NCBI RefSeq assembly: GCF_000830505.1
Contig: NZ_JXOK01000037.1
Location: 62,001 to 126,000, forward strand
DNA from: Vibrio mytili
GTDB taxonomy: Bacteria > Pseudomonadota > Gammaproteobacteria > Enterobacterales > Vibrionaceae
DNA length: 64,000 nucleotides
Reading direction: 5' to 3'
The first letter of the stretch is position 1, and each line of letters starts with the position of its first letter. Under the pieces are notes generated by a model. That model ran no database searches, had not been told where the DNA came from, and was given only the letters and a program-made list of their open reading frames with translations. The position numbers were made by a program, and so were the translations under genes. Positions 56,885-64,000 of the stretch are shown here, piece by piece.

Positions 56885-58768
56885 ATGAAGCTATCACTAA
56901 AACAAAAACTTATTGGAGCGAGTTTATCTGCCGTCGTTGTTATGGCAGCAGCTCTTACTTGGTTGTCTGCCAGTCAATTGTCCGAACAAACGCGTTCAGG
57001 TGTTTATGCCAGAGCCCAGAGCTTGAGTAGTTCTGCTTCAGAAGGGATCTCCGACTGGGTGAGCATTAGAAAAGAGATTGCCTCTGCATTTAATGATTAC
57101 TCTACGGAGCAAGATGTTGTTCCTTTCTTACAACAGTCCCGTAAAGCGGCTGGCTTTGACGATATCTTTTTAGGAACACCAAGCGGGGGGATGTTCCGTT
57201 CTCACCCTGAGCGCAATCGTGCTGATTACGATCCCAGAACACGCCCATGGTACAAAGATGCCAAAGCGGCAGGAAAGCAAATTATTACAGCGGCCTATCA
57301 AGATGCAATTACCAATGCGTTGTTGGTGACGATTGCTGAGCCTGTGATGAAAAGTGGCAAACTGGTTGGTGTCGTTGGTGCAGATGTACTGATTGACCAA
57401 CTGATCAGTGATGTTATTAATATTGACGCAGGCAAAAATGCCCACGCGATGTTAATTGATATGAAAGATGGCACTTTTCTCGCTCACCCTGATAAAAGCT
57501 TAGCTCTTAAGCCCATCAGCAGTTTGCTTAAAGGGTTTTCTGAGAGTGATATTCAGCGTGCTGCCGAGCAGGCGAAACTGGTCAGTATTGTTGTTAATGG
57601 TCAAGAGAAGTTTTTTTACTTCAAGCAAGTCGCGGGTACCCAGTGGATATTTGCTATAGAGATGGACCGTGCTACGGAAGAGTCAGGCAAATCTGACCTG
57701 ATACGTGGGTTACTTATTGCAGCCGTATTGATTACTGCGTTGGTGATTGCGTCAGTATCGTGGCTGGTGAGTTACTTGTTCCGTGACTTAAGCCGAGTAT
57801 CTGATGCACTGGAAGAAATCGCGTCTGGTGACGGTGATCTAACACAACGTCTAGAGCCTCGCAGTGATGATGAAGTTGGTCGATTGGCAGGTAGCTTTAA
57901 CCGTTTTGTCGGAAACATGCACACCATGGTGACAAAGTTAAGCCATGTGTCAACCGCTCTTGCTGAGCAAGCTCGGACTGCTGCACAACAATCTGAGGAG
58001 CGTAGCCAGCGAATTTCTTATCAGCAAGATGAGATCAATATGGTGGCAACTGCAGTCAACGAAATGGCGGCAGCAACGCAGGAAATTGCTGGTAATGCGG
58101 ACAGCACGGCAAATAACTCTGAAGAAGCAGTAGCGTCTTGCGCTCATGGTTCTACTCAGGTTGCTCAGACCCAAAGTTCAATACAGAATCTGGCTCAAGA
58201 AGTGCAAGTTGCGACAAACGTGATTCAAGAGCTTGAAGCGCATGGTAACAGTATTAATACGATACTATCGACTATTCAAGGGATTGCAGAGCAAACCAAT
58301 TTACTTGCGTTAAATGCAGCCATTGAAGCGGCACGTGCCGGTGAGCAGGGGCGCGGCTTCGCTGTCGTTGCTGACGAGGTTCGTGTATTGAGTCAGCGTA
58401 CTCATGCGTCGACGCAAGAAATCCAAGAAACGATTGAAATGCTGCAGGGAACCACAGCGAAAGCCGTTAATATCATGGGAGATAGCCGCCGACTGGCAGA
58501 AACGAGTGTTGATGACGCGAATTCTGCAGCAACGAGCTTAACTCAGATTCATAGCGCTGTAGAAAGAATTAGTGATATGGCGATGCAAATTGCCTCGGCG
58601 GCAGAAGAGCAAGCTTCAGTGACTTCGGAGATAACACGGAACACAGAAGGGATCCGAGATGTGTCTAACGAGTTGTCACAGGAAGCGGGACAAGCTGCAG
58701 AGCAGGCGGCGTATTTGTCGCAGTTATCCCATGAGTTGGAACAAGAATTAAAGCGTTTTAAACTGTAA
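56885..58768 (+). CDS. Methyl-accepting chemotaxis protein, dCache, predicted amino-acid receptor
   Basis: A 627-aa inner-membrane chemoreceptor. TM1 is near residues 9-30, then a double-Cache (dCache_1) domain to about 275, TM2 near 280-302, HAMP 303-355 ([20 protein letters not shown]), and the signalling domain with the highly conserved hairpin tip [20 protein letters not shown]. The ligand pocket has R120, W122, Y123, Y138, D140 and D167. Spacing is identical to the R126-W128-Y129-Y144-D146-D173 set that defines amino-acid-binding dCache domains such as Pseudomonas PctA. The ATG has a weak ribosome site. Confidence 0.94.
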   Translation: MKLSLKQKLIGASLSAVVVMAAALTWLSASQLSEQTRSGVYARAQSLSSSASEGISDWVSIRKEIASAFNDYSTEQDVVPFLQQSRKAAGFDDIFLGTPSGGMFRSHPERNRADYDPRTRPWYKDAKAAGKQIITAAYQDAITNALLVTIAEPVMKSGKLVGVVGADVLIDQLISDVINIDAGKNAHAMLIDMKDGTFLAHPDKSLALKPISSLLKGFSESDIQRAAEQAKLVSIVVNGQEKFFYFKQVAGTQWIFAIEMDRATEESGKSDLIRGLLIAAVLITALVIASVSWLVSYLFRDLSRVSDALEEIASGDGDLTQRLEPRSDDEVGRLAGSFNRFVGNMHTMVTKLSHVSTALAEQARTAAQQSEERSQRISYQQDEINMVATAVNEMAAATQEIAGNADSTANNSEEAVASCAHGSTQVAQTQSSIQNLAQEVQVATNVIQELEAHGNSINTILSTIQGIAEQTNLLALNAAIEAARAGEQGRGFAVVADEVRVLSQRTHASTQEIQETIEMLQGTTAKAVNIMGDSRRLAETSVDDANSAATSLTQIHSAVERISDMAMQIASAAEEQASVTSEITRNTEGIRDVSNELSQEAGQAAEQAAYLSQLSHELEQELKRFKL

Positions 58769-58788
58769 CGTTTAAGTCGCTAAGCGAG

Positions 58789-58850
58789 TACTAATCGTAG
58801 TAAATAACTGGTCATTCTAGCTTGTTAAAATACTCGCTAACGGCGTTATA
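58789..58850 (-). repeat. Half copy D of the inverted-repeat element
   Basis: TACTAATCGTAGTAAATAACTGG followed by TCATTCTAGCTTGTTAAAATACTCG is almost identical to the reverse complement of the right end of copy A; the other half is missing. It lies between the chemoreceptor gene and its terminator. Confidence 0.75.
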
Positions 58851-58881
58851 AATTTCTTGTCATAACGTTCGCGTCATAATA

Positions 58882-58915
58882 AATAAAGGAGCCGAGTCGG
58901 CTCCTTTATTATTTT
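58882..58915. terminator. Bidirectional terminator
   Basis: AATAAAGGAGCC / GGCTCCTTTATT with a 5-nt loop between the converging chemoreceptor and exonuclease genes. Confidence 0.88.
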
Positions 58916-58936
58916 CGGACTTTATCTTCAGGACCG

Positions 58937-59656
58937 CTACAACCAAAAGTGGCTAATGGGGTCGCTATCGTCGTAATGGTGGGCGATTTGCGCTTGCAGT
59001 AATTCAGCAGTCGCGATGGCATCAGTAAGTGCATGGTGTGGCGTGTAATCAGGTAAACCATAACGACGACGAGATTGCGCCAGCCTGACGGATTCAGGCT
59101 TCTTACCTTTTATCTTTTCCCACAAGTTGCGGGCTCGAGTGTGTTGGATGGTTTCTTCGAGTTTGAGTGTATCGACAACAGGGAACTCGATGCCTTCTCC
59201 GATTCTACTCTTAAGGGCATTGTTGAGAAATTCACGCTCAATACGGCGATAATGAACCACGACGATTTTGCCACTTAAGCAAGGCAGCAATTCTTCAAGA
59301 ATATCGCTTAAATCCGGCGCGTCGATCAAGTCACTATGGGTGATGCCATGAATAATGACCGAGTCTTCTTTTAACTGTTTCTTAGGTCTCACTTTCCAAT
59401 GGCGTGAGTCACGTAAGAATACACGTCTCAGATTGAAGGGGACCAATCCAATCGTAATAATGTCGTGTTTCTCTGGGTTTAAGCCCGTAGTTTCGAAGTC
59501 CATTGCCACGAACTCTATCTCAGAAATAGGGGTCTCTGGTGCTGGAAGTTCCGTACTATAAAACGCGACTAAACGATCATCATTTGCCAGCTCGCGTTTT
59601 TGAGCAAACTTTGCTGGCCACTGAATGATAGGTTTTTCAAAAAGCCATTTGAACAT
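58937..59656 (-). CDS. DnaQ-family 3'-5' exonuclease
   Basis: A 239-aa DEDDh exonuclease. Exo I is AMDFETTGLNPEKH near residue 50, exo III is HHALTDAIATAELL near 209. Exo II reads VHYRRIEREFL, with Glu at the usual Asp position and no Asn, which I have seen in the subfamily that accompanies DUF294 proteins. ATG at 59656 follows GAGGTTGAAC and lies 8 bp after the upstream stop; an ATG at 59668 overlaps it. It is co-transcribed with the CNMP/CBS/DUF294 gene, a common pairing of unknown purpose. Confidence 0.9.
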   Translation of the reverse strand: MFKWLFEKPIIQWPAKFAQKRELANDDRLVAFYSTELPAPETPISEIEFVAMDFETTGLNPEKHDIITIGLVPFNLRRVFLRDSRHWKVRPKKQLKEDSVIIHGITHSDLIDAPDLSDILEELLPCLSGKIVVVHYRRIEREFLNNALKSRIGEGIEFPVVDTLKLEETIQHTRARNLWEKIKGKKPESVRLAQSRRRYGLPDYTPHHALTDAIATAELLQAQIAHHYDDSDPISHFWL

Positions 59657-59664
59657 GTTCAACC

Positions 59665-61556
59665 TCACTTGAAGCTCTTTGTTGCTTGATAGCGGAACTT
59701 AAGGAAGTTCTGACCATTACTTAAGATTTGGAATGCATCTTTTAGATTACGACGCTCGAAATCTGACAGGTTTTCTGGCTCGATATTATTGTCTGGCTCG
59801 ATGTTGAGTTCGACGTCAGTGGCTTGGTGACGAATTCGCACCATTGAGATAAATTCCAACGCGTCCTTTAGATCTTGTGCCCGACCTTTCGGTAATATCC
59901 CTGCGTCAATGATATCATCAAGGCGTTCAAATGAGTTTTGAGCTCTAGAGCCAACAGCGAGCGAGTGCACCCTGATTAAGTCACTAATGGCGCAGTGCCA
60001 CGACGTTTGAGGTTGATTGAGTTTTTGTGTTGACCGTCTTTCTCCATGACAAAGTCTTTAAAGAAACCAAGTGGCGGCGTACGGTTAAGCGCATTACGAG
60101 CAAGGCAAGCGAGGAACCGGTTATTTTTACGCGCGCGACGCACAATAAAACTGGTGAGCTGCTCAGCCCACTTCAAGCGACCGTAGACACCATCTAAGTC
60201 AAAAAAGATTGATGCATTGAGTAGCGCTTTAGGGTTTGGGTTATCGATCCAATCAGCGAAGCATTCTTCCCATTGCGAACGCGTCATGCGCCACATGGGA
60301 TTCGTTGCCATGATGTCACCGGTACAATATTTATAACCGCATGCGTCAAGACCATCACTGACAAATTTGGCGAGTTCTGCAAAGTATTTGCCATGCTTCT
60401 CTTCCTCGTAGCTTTCGTCAAGAATAATCGCATTGTCTTGATCGGTAACTAAAAGCTGTTCATCTCGCCCCATCGAGCCGAGTGCAAGGAAACAGTATGG
60501 GATAGGCGGTGGACCTAATTCTTCCTCTGCCATCTCAAGTAATCGCTGTTTGAAACTACGGCCGATCACCGACATCGCGCTGCCAACCATATGAGAATTA
60601 GCATCTTCATTTACTAAGCGAACAAAACTGCTTTTCACTTCTGCTGCGACAGCTGCCAAATCTTCGATAGTTTGTTGCTGGAAAATACTACTAACAAGCA
60701 GGAGTGAGCTTTGAGATTCATAACGAACGATGTCCGTCGTTTCAATAATACCGATTGGCAATTGATTTTTAACGACGGGTAGATGATGAACGTTATAGCG
60801 CAACATGGTTAGCATCGCTTCATAAACGTAAGCGTTGTGATCTAAAGACATCACTTCGGTTGTCATCACAGTAGACACTTCGTCTTGTGGAGAAATCCCT
60901 TCAGCGAGCACTCGTGCACACAAATCTCTGTCCGTAATTATACCGACAACTGGGGATTGTGGGTCATCGTCGTCTTGAACGAAATCCGGATCAACAATAA
61001 GCAGCGCTGAGATATTGTCATTTGCCATCAGTTGCGCTGCTTGTTGTATTGTGTGATCACGTGGAATCGTTGGCACATCACGGGTCAATAAGTTTTTCAC
61101 CTTTGACGTCGTCAAATCATTCGCATCTTTGTTGACCGATATCGCTTGACGCAAACGAGAGCTGTTTTCCACCTCGACAAAGTCAGCAAAAGAGTCGTAC
61201 TCCTCATAAATTTCTTGAAATAAATCTACAGGGATACAATAGAGGAGGGTGTCCTCGATGGCTTTAACCGGGAAACGGACTTTGTTGTTGGTAAGAAGCC
61301 CCATTTGGCCAAATAGATCGCCTTCGTCTAGTCGGTTATAGAGTTCTCCTTTTCGTCGATATACTTCGACGACACCACTTCTGACCACATAGAGATCTTG
61401 AATATCGTCACCAAAATGGATGATGGGAGTATCTTGGCGATAATACGAGATTTCGACGCTTTCTGTTATTTTGGTGAGAACATCTTCAGGAAGTTCATTG
61501 AATGGGGGGTACTTGGCGAAAAAGTTATAGATCTCGAGAAGTTCTGCTTCCATCAA
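59665..61556 (-). CDS. Cyclic-nucleotide/CBS/DUF294 putative nucleotidyltransferase (frameshift in the sequence)
   Basis: The domains in order are a cyclic-nucleotide-binding fold (about 15-130), two CBS domains (about 158-285, RDVPTIPRDHTIQQAA and TTEVMSLDHNAYVYEA), a DUF294 nucleotidyltransferase (LGSMGRDEQLLVTDQDNAII near 355) and a C-terminal helical domain. The frame stops at 59976 after RRGTAPLVT. One added base near 59982 continues DLIRVHSLAVGSRAQNSFERL to 59665, giving 630 aa, normal for the family. The nucleotidyltransferase motif resembles GlnD and suggests a regulatory nucleotidyl-transfer role. Start ATG at 61556; the Met at 61553 is equally possible. Confidence 0.9.
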
Positions 61557-61784
61557 GGTACCTTTTGGTTGTGCAAAGAATAAAGTAATCTTAACGTAGT
61601 TTTAAAACAGAGTCTTATCTGATATCTATTTTTGCTGTTTATTCATAAGATTCGGATGTGTAACACGGCAAATCGTAGAGAAATTGGTTAGCATACTGTC
61701 TGATCTTAGTCTGTTGTCTGAGTCAGCGGTTTACTTAGATGGGTGTCAAAGATCGTTTTCGTGTCTCTCATGGAAGGAAATGGA

Positions 61785-62426
61785 ATGATAAGAAGTTTGT
61801 TATTTTTACCGCTCGTCGTTTTTCCTGCAGTTAGCAGTGCGTCAGATGCGAAGCAAGTTGAAAAGTTTGGTTATGAACACATTCACCTTGATATTGGTGG
61901 CGGTACCACCGATGAAGAATGGTTGGATAATTCAAACGTGACGTCAATTGGCCTAGGTGGTAATTATTTGTTTTCCGATAATTGGCTCATGAATATCGAC
62001 TTTTCCGCGCAATTTTTTCACCCTGACAATTATACGCTTCGGGTCGATCGTCTCATGGCGGGCGCTGGTTATCGTTATGGTATCAATGAGCGATTTGATG
62101 TGTACGGTATATACAGTTTAGGCGCGATTAAAGCGAAAGCGACGGATGATGAGACGGACAAAAGTTTGTCCTCTGACAGCGAGTTTATTCATGCTTTTGC
62201 AGTCGGGGGGAGCTACTTGGTTACTGAACAGTTAAGTGCGACAGCGGAAGTAAAATTGAACTTCAGTGATATTGTCGATGAAAATATTTATAAGTTTGCT
62301 TTTAACTACCAGTGGCACGATGTGATTGGAACTGGTCTATATTATCAGTTTCGTGACACCGATTATGCAGGTGAAAAGCCAGGTTATATCAATGAGGTTG
62401 GTTTAAGCTTTAAGTTTGTTTATTAG
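61785..62426 (+). CDS. Outer-membrane beta-barrel protein
   Basis: A 213-aa protein. ATG at 61785 (MIRSLLFLPLVVFPAVSSAS) behind GGAAGG gives a signal peptide; the longer open frame from 61743 does not. The mature part is a series of amphipathic strands with GAGYRYGINERFDVYGIYSLG and ends in FKFVY, a terminal aromatic as in BAM-inserted barrels. It is similar in style to OmpA-like or OmpW-like eight-strand barrels; no specific function. Confidence 0.82.
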   Translation: MIRSLLFLPLVVFPAVSSASDAKQVEKFGYEHIHLDIGGGTTDEEWLDNSNVTSIGLGGNYLFSDNWLMNIDFSAQFFHPDNYTLRVDRLMAGAGYRYGINERFDVYGIYSLGAIKAKATDDETDKSLSSDSEFIHAFAVGGSYLVTEQLSATAEVKLNFSDIVDENIYKFAFNYQWHDVIGTGLYYQFRDTDYAGEKPGYINEVGLSFKFVY

Positions 62427-62443
62427 ATTAAATAAATGTATTC

Positions 62444-62468
62444 GGAGCACCGTTTATCGGTGCTTTTT
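62444..62468 (+). terminator. Terminator of the outer-membrane protein gene
   Basis: AGCACCG / CGGTGCT with a 5-nt loop and five T. Confidence 0.88.
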
Positions 62469-62586
62469 GTTTATTTGAGCGTACAGTGCTCCAACCACTT
62501 GCATTTTCGAAGCATTTTGACAGAAATGAGATGCGAAAATCCGACGAAACTTTTATCCTAACCCAGTTTTTTAAAGGAAGTTGAAT

Positions 62587-63789
62587 ATGATCATCAAACC
62601 TAGAATTCGTGGATTCATCTGCACGACAACGCACCCTGTTGGCTGTGAAGCTAATGTAAAAGAACAAATAGCTTACACGAAAGCACAAGGCCCAATTAAA
62701 GACGCGCCAAAACGTGTTCTTGTTGTAGGTGCATCAAGTGGCTACGGTCTTTCTTCTCGTATCGCGGCGGCATTTGGTGGCGGTGCAGCAACCATTGGTG
62801 TGTTCTTTGAAAAAGAAGGCACAGAGAAGAAACCAGGTACTGCAGGTTTTTATAATGCAGCGGCTTTTGAAAAGTTAGCGCGTGAAGAAGGCCTCTATGC
62901 GAAGAGCCTAAACGGCGATGCTTTTTCAAATGAAGCAAAACAGAAGACTATTGATCTGATCAAAGCAGACTTAGGTCAGATTGATATGGTGGTTTACTCT
63001 CTGGCTTCTCCAGTACGTAAAATGCCAGAAACGGGTGAAGTCATTCGTTCATCTCTGAAGCCTATTGGTGAGACTTACACATCAACAGCGGTCGATACCA
63101 ATAAAGATGTCATCATCGAAGCAAGTGTTGAGCCAGCAACAGAAGAAGAGATCAAAGATACAGTAACCGTAATGGGTGGCGAAGACTGGGAACTTTGGAT
63201 CAACGCGCTTTCTGAAGCGGGTGTGTTGGCGGATGGTTGTAAAACCGTTGCGTACAGTTACATTGGTACCGAGCTGACTTGGCCAATCTATTGGGATGGC
63301 GCATTAGGTAAGGCTAAAATGGACCTAGACCGTGCGGCTAAAGCGCTTAATGATAAACTACAAGCAACAGGTGGCAGCGCAAACGTTGCGGTTCTGAAGT
63401 CTGTAGTGACCCAAGCAAGCTCTGCAATTCCAGTGATGCCACTGTACATCGCAATGGTGTTCAAGAAAATGCGTGAACAGGGTGTGCATGAAGGTTGTAT
63501 GGAACAAATCTATCGCATGTTCAGCCAGCGTCTTTATAAAGAAGACGGTAGCGCACCAGAAGTTGATGAGATGAATCGTTTACGTCTTGACGACTGGGAA
63601 CTGCGTGACGATATCCAGCAACACTGCCGTGAGCTATGGCCACAAATCACCACAGAGAACTTAAAAGAATTGACTGACTACGTTGAGTACAAAGAAGAAT
63701 TCTTGAAACTATTCGGTTTTGGTGTTGACGGCGTAGACTACGAAGCGGACGTAAACCCAGCAGTAGAAGCAGATTTCATTCAAATCTAA
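62587..63789 (+). CDS. fabV: Trans-2-enoyl-CoA/ACP reductase FabV
   Basis: NADH-dependent reductase of the last step in the fatty acid elongation cycle, first described in Vibrio and poorly inhibited by triclosan. The 400-aa protein begins [19 protein letters not shown]. It has the nucleotide site [22 protein letters not shown] near residues 46-67 and the FabV active-site pattern Tyr-x8-Lys in [16 protein letters not shown] near 235-244. ATG at 62587 follows AAAGGAAG; the TTG two codons earlier is not needed. Confidence 0.97.
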   Translation: MIIKPRIRGFICTTTHPVGCEANVKEQIAYTKAQGPIKDAPKRVLVVGASSGYGLSSRIAAAFGGGAATIGVFFEKEGTEKKPGTAGFYNAAAFEKLAREEGLYAKSLNGDAFSNEAKQKTIDLIKADLGQIDMVVYSLASPVRKMPETGEVIRSSLKPIGETYTSTAVDTNKDVIIEASVEPATEEEIKDTVTVMGGEDWELWINALSEAGVLADGCKTVAYSYIGTELTWPIYWDGALGKAKMDLDRAAKALNDKLQATGGSANVAVLKSVVTQASSAIPVMPLYIAMVFKKMREQGVHEGCMEQIYRMFSQRLYKEDGSAPEVDEMNRLRLDDWELRDDIQQHCRELWPQITTENLKELTDYVEYKEEFLKLFGFGVDGVDYEADVNPAVEADFIQI

Positions 63790-63808
63790 TCTATTTGCTA
63801 GATATGAC

Positions 63809-63834
63809 AAAGGCGCTCATTGAGCGCCTTTTTT
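63809..63834 (+). terminator. Terminator of fabV
   Basis: AAAGGCGCTCA / TGAGCGCCTTT with almost no loop and six T. Confidence 0.93.
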
Positions 63835-63884
63835 GTGTTTCATGTTTTATGTTGTGTATGCTTGATGGCTTGTCGCTTAACACA

Positions 63885-64000
63885 TCAACTTAAGATAATA
63901 AGAATGGTACCTGCTAACGTCATTAAGATATTCGCTATCGCATAAGTGCCGGCGTATCCGAGAGCCGGAATCGTCGATTTCGCATAGTCGTTGACCACAT
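63885..64000 (-). CDS. C-terminus of an AspT/YbjL-type transporter, cut by window edge
   Basis: Thirty-seven codons ending at 63885 read [20 protein letters not shown] then [17 protein letters not shown]. The [17 protein letters not shown] pattern is that of the last membrane helix of aspartate:alanine exchanger-family proteins (AspT, YbjL). The rest lies off the right edge, so the assignment is tentative. Confidence 0.55.
   Translation of the reverse strand, partial: VVNDYAKSTIPALGYAGTYAIANILMTLAGTILIILS

Noticed and set aside
59665..59970. An independent 101-aa gene between the exonuclease and CBS-protein genes
   Set aside because: It is the C-terminal part of the DUF294 protein, separated by a one-base loss near 59982.

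Overview
The window looks like chromosome 1 of a Vibrio (family Vibrionaceae). The reasons are the Vibrio-type norspermidine pathway (a fused aminotransferase/decarboxylase, carboxynorspermidine dehydrogenase and nspC), the varA-uvrC-pgsA-tRNA block, FabV as enoyl reductase, a TrpCF fusion under a trpL attenuator, and a gene order (trp, rnm, yciO, rluB ... polB, varA, uvrC ... nrdAB, ubiG, gyrA ... ribA, imelysin cluster, L,D-transpeptidase ... MarR, BCCT carrier) that I recall from sequenced vibrios. Species cannot be fixed from the sequence alone; the Harveyi clade is a guess. Most of the window is core genome. I see no prophage, insertion sequence, integron or CRISPR array.

Layout. 1-5988 (minus strand): trpL-E-G-D-CF-B with an intact TrpR operator and attenuator, divergent from rnm and yciO. 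7.6-14.2 kb: a small secreted-type RTX repeat protein, rluB, yciU, yeiP, a nucleotidyltransferase and DNA polymerase II. 14.5-18.5 kb: varA-uvrC-pgsA and a tRNA array (Cys, Gly, Leu, Gly) followed by a 175-bp tandem repeat made from broken tRNA-Gly pieces. 19.1-25.6 kb: a long, apparently structured leader and the norspermidine genes, then an ACT-domain protein. 25.8-33.4 kb: DUF3943 protein, CinA-like protein, class Ia ribonucleotide reductase (nrdA-nrdB-yfaE, with NrdR boxes), ubiG. 33.7-38.6 kb: gyrA, a gene-poor stretch with repeat elements, a 58-aa gene, ribA. 38.7-43.7 kb: a Fur-box locus of two imelysins, a di-haem protein and a DUF1513 protein. 43.8-48.4 kb: L,D-transpeptidase, MepK-like peptidase, GloC-like hydrolase and two poorly known proteins. 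48.9-54.1 kb: TRAP transporter plus a Cache-domain two-component system. 54.1-58.8 kb: MarR regulator, BCCT carrier and an amino-acid-type chemoreceptor. 58.9-64 kb: exonuclease and CNMP/CBS/DUF294 pair, outer-membrane protein, fabV, and the tail of a transporter.

A feature of the sequence itself stands out. Seven places in six protein genes (trpCF, trpD, gyrA, dctM twice, the BCCT carrier, the DUF294 protein) and two places in tRNA-Leu each lack exactly one base. All nine can be read as the loss of one base from a short run of identical bases, and one lies in essential gyrA. I read these as base-call or assembly deletions, not pseudogenes, and annotate the genes across the breaks.

The best candidates for undescribed biology are the roughly 430-nt leader of the norspermidine operon (own promoter, 9-bp long-range helix enclosing hairpins), the Fur-box imelysin/di-haem/DUF1513 locus, the tRNA-derived tandem repeat, and a family of about 160-bp mobile-looking repeats present as one full and three decayed or partial copies.
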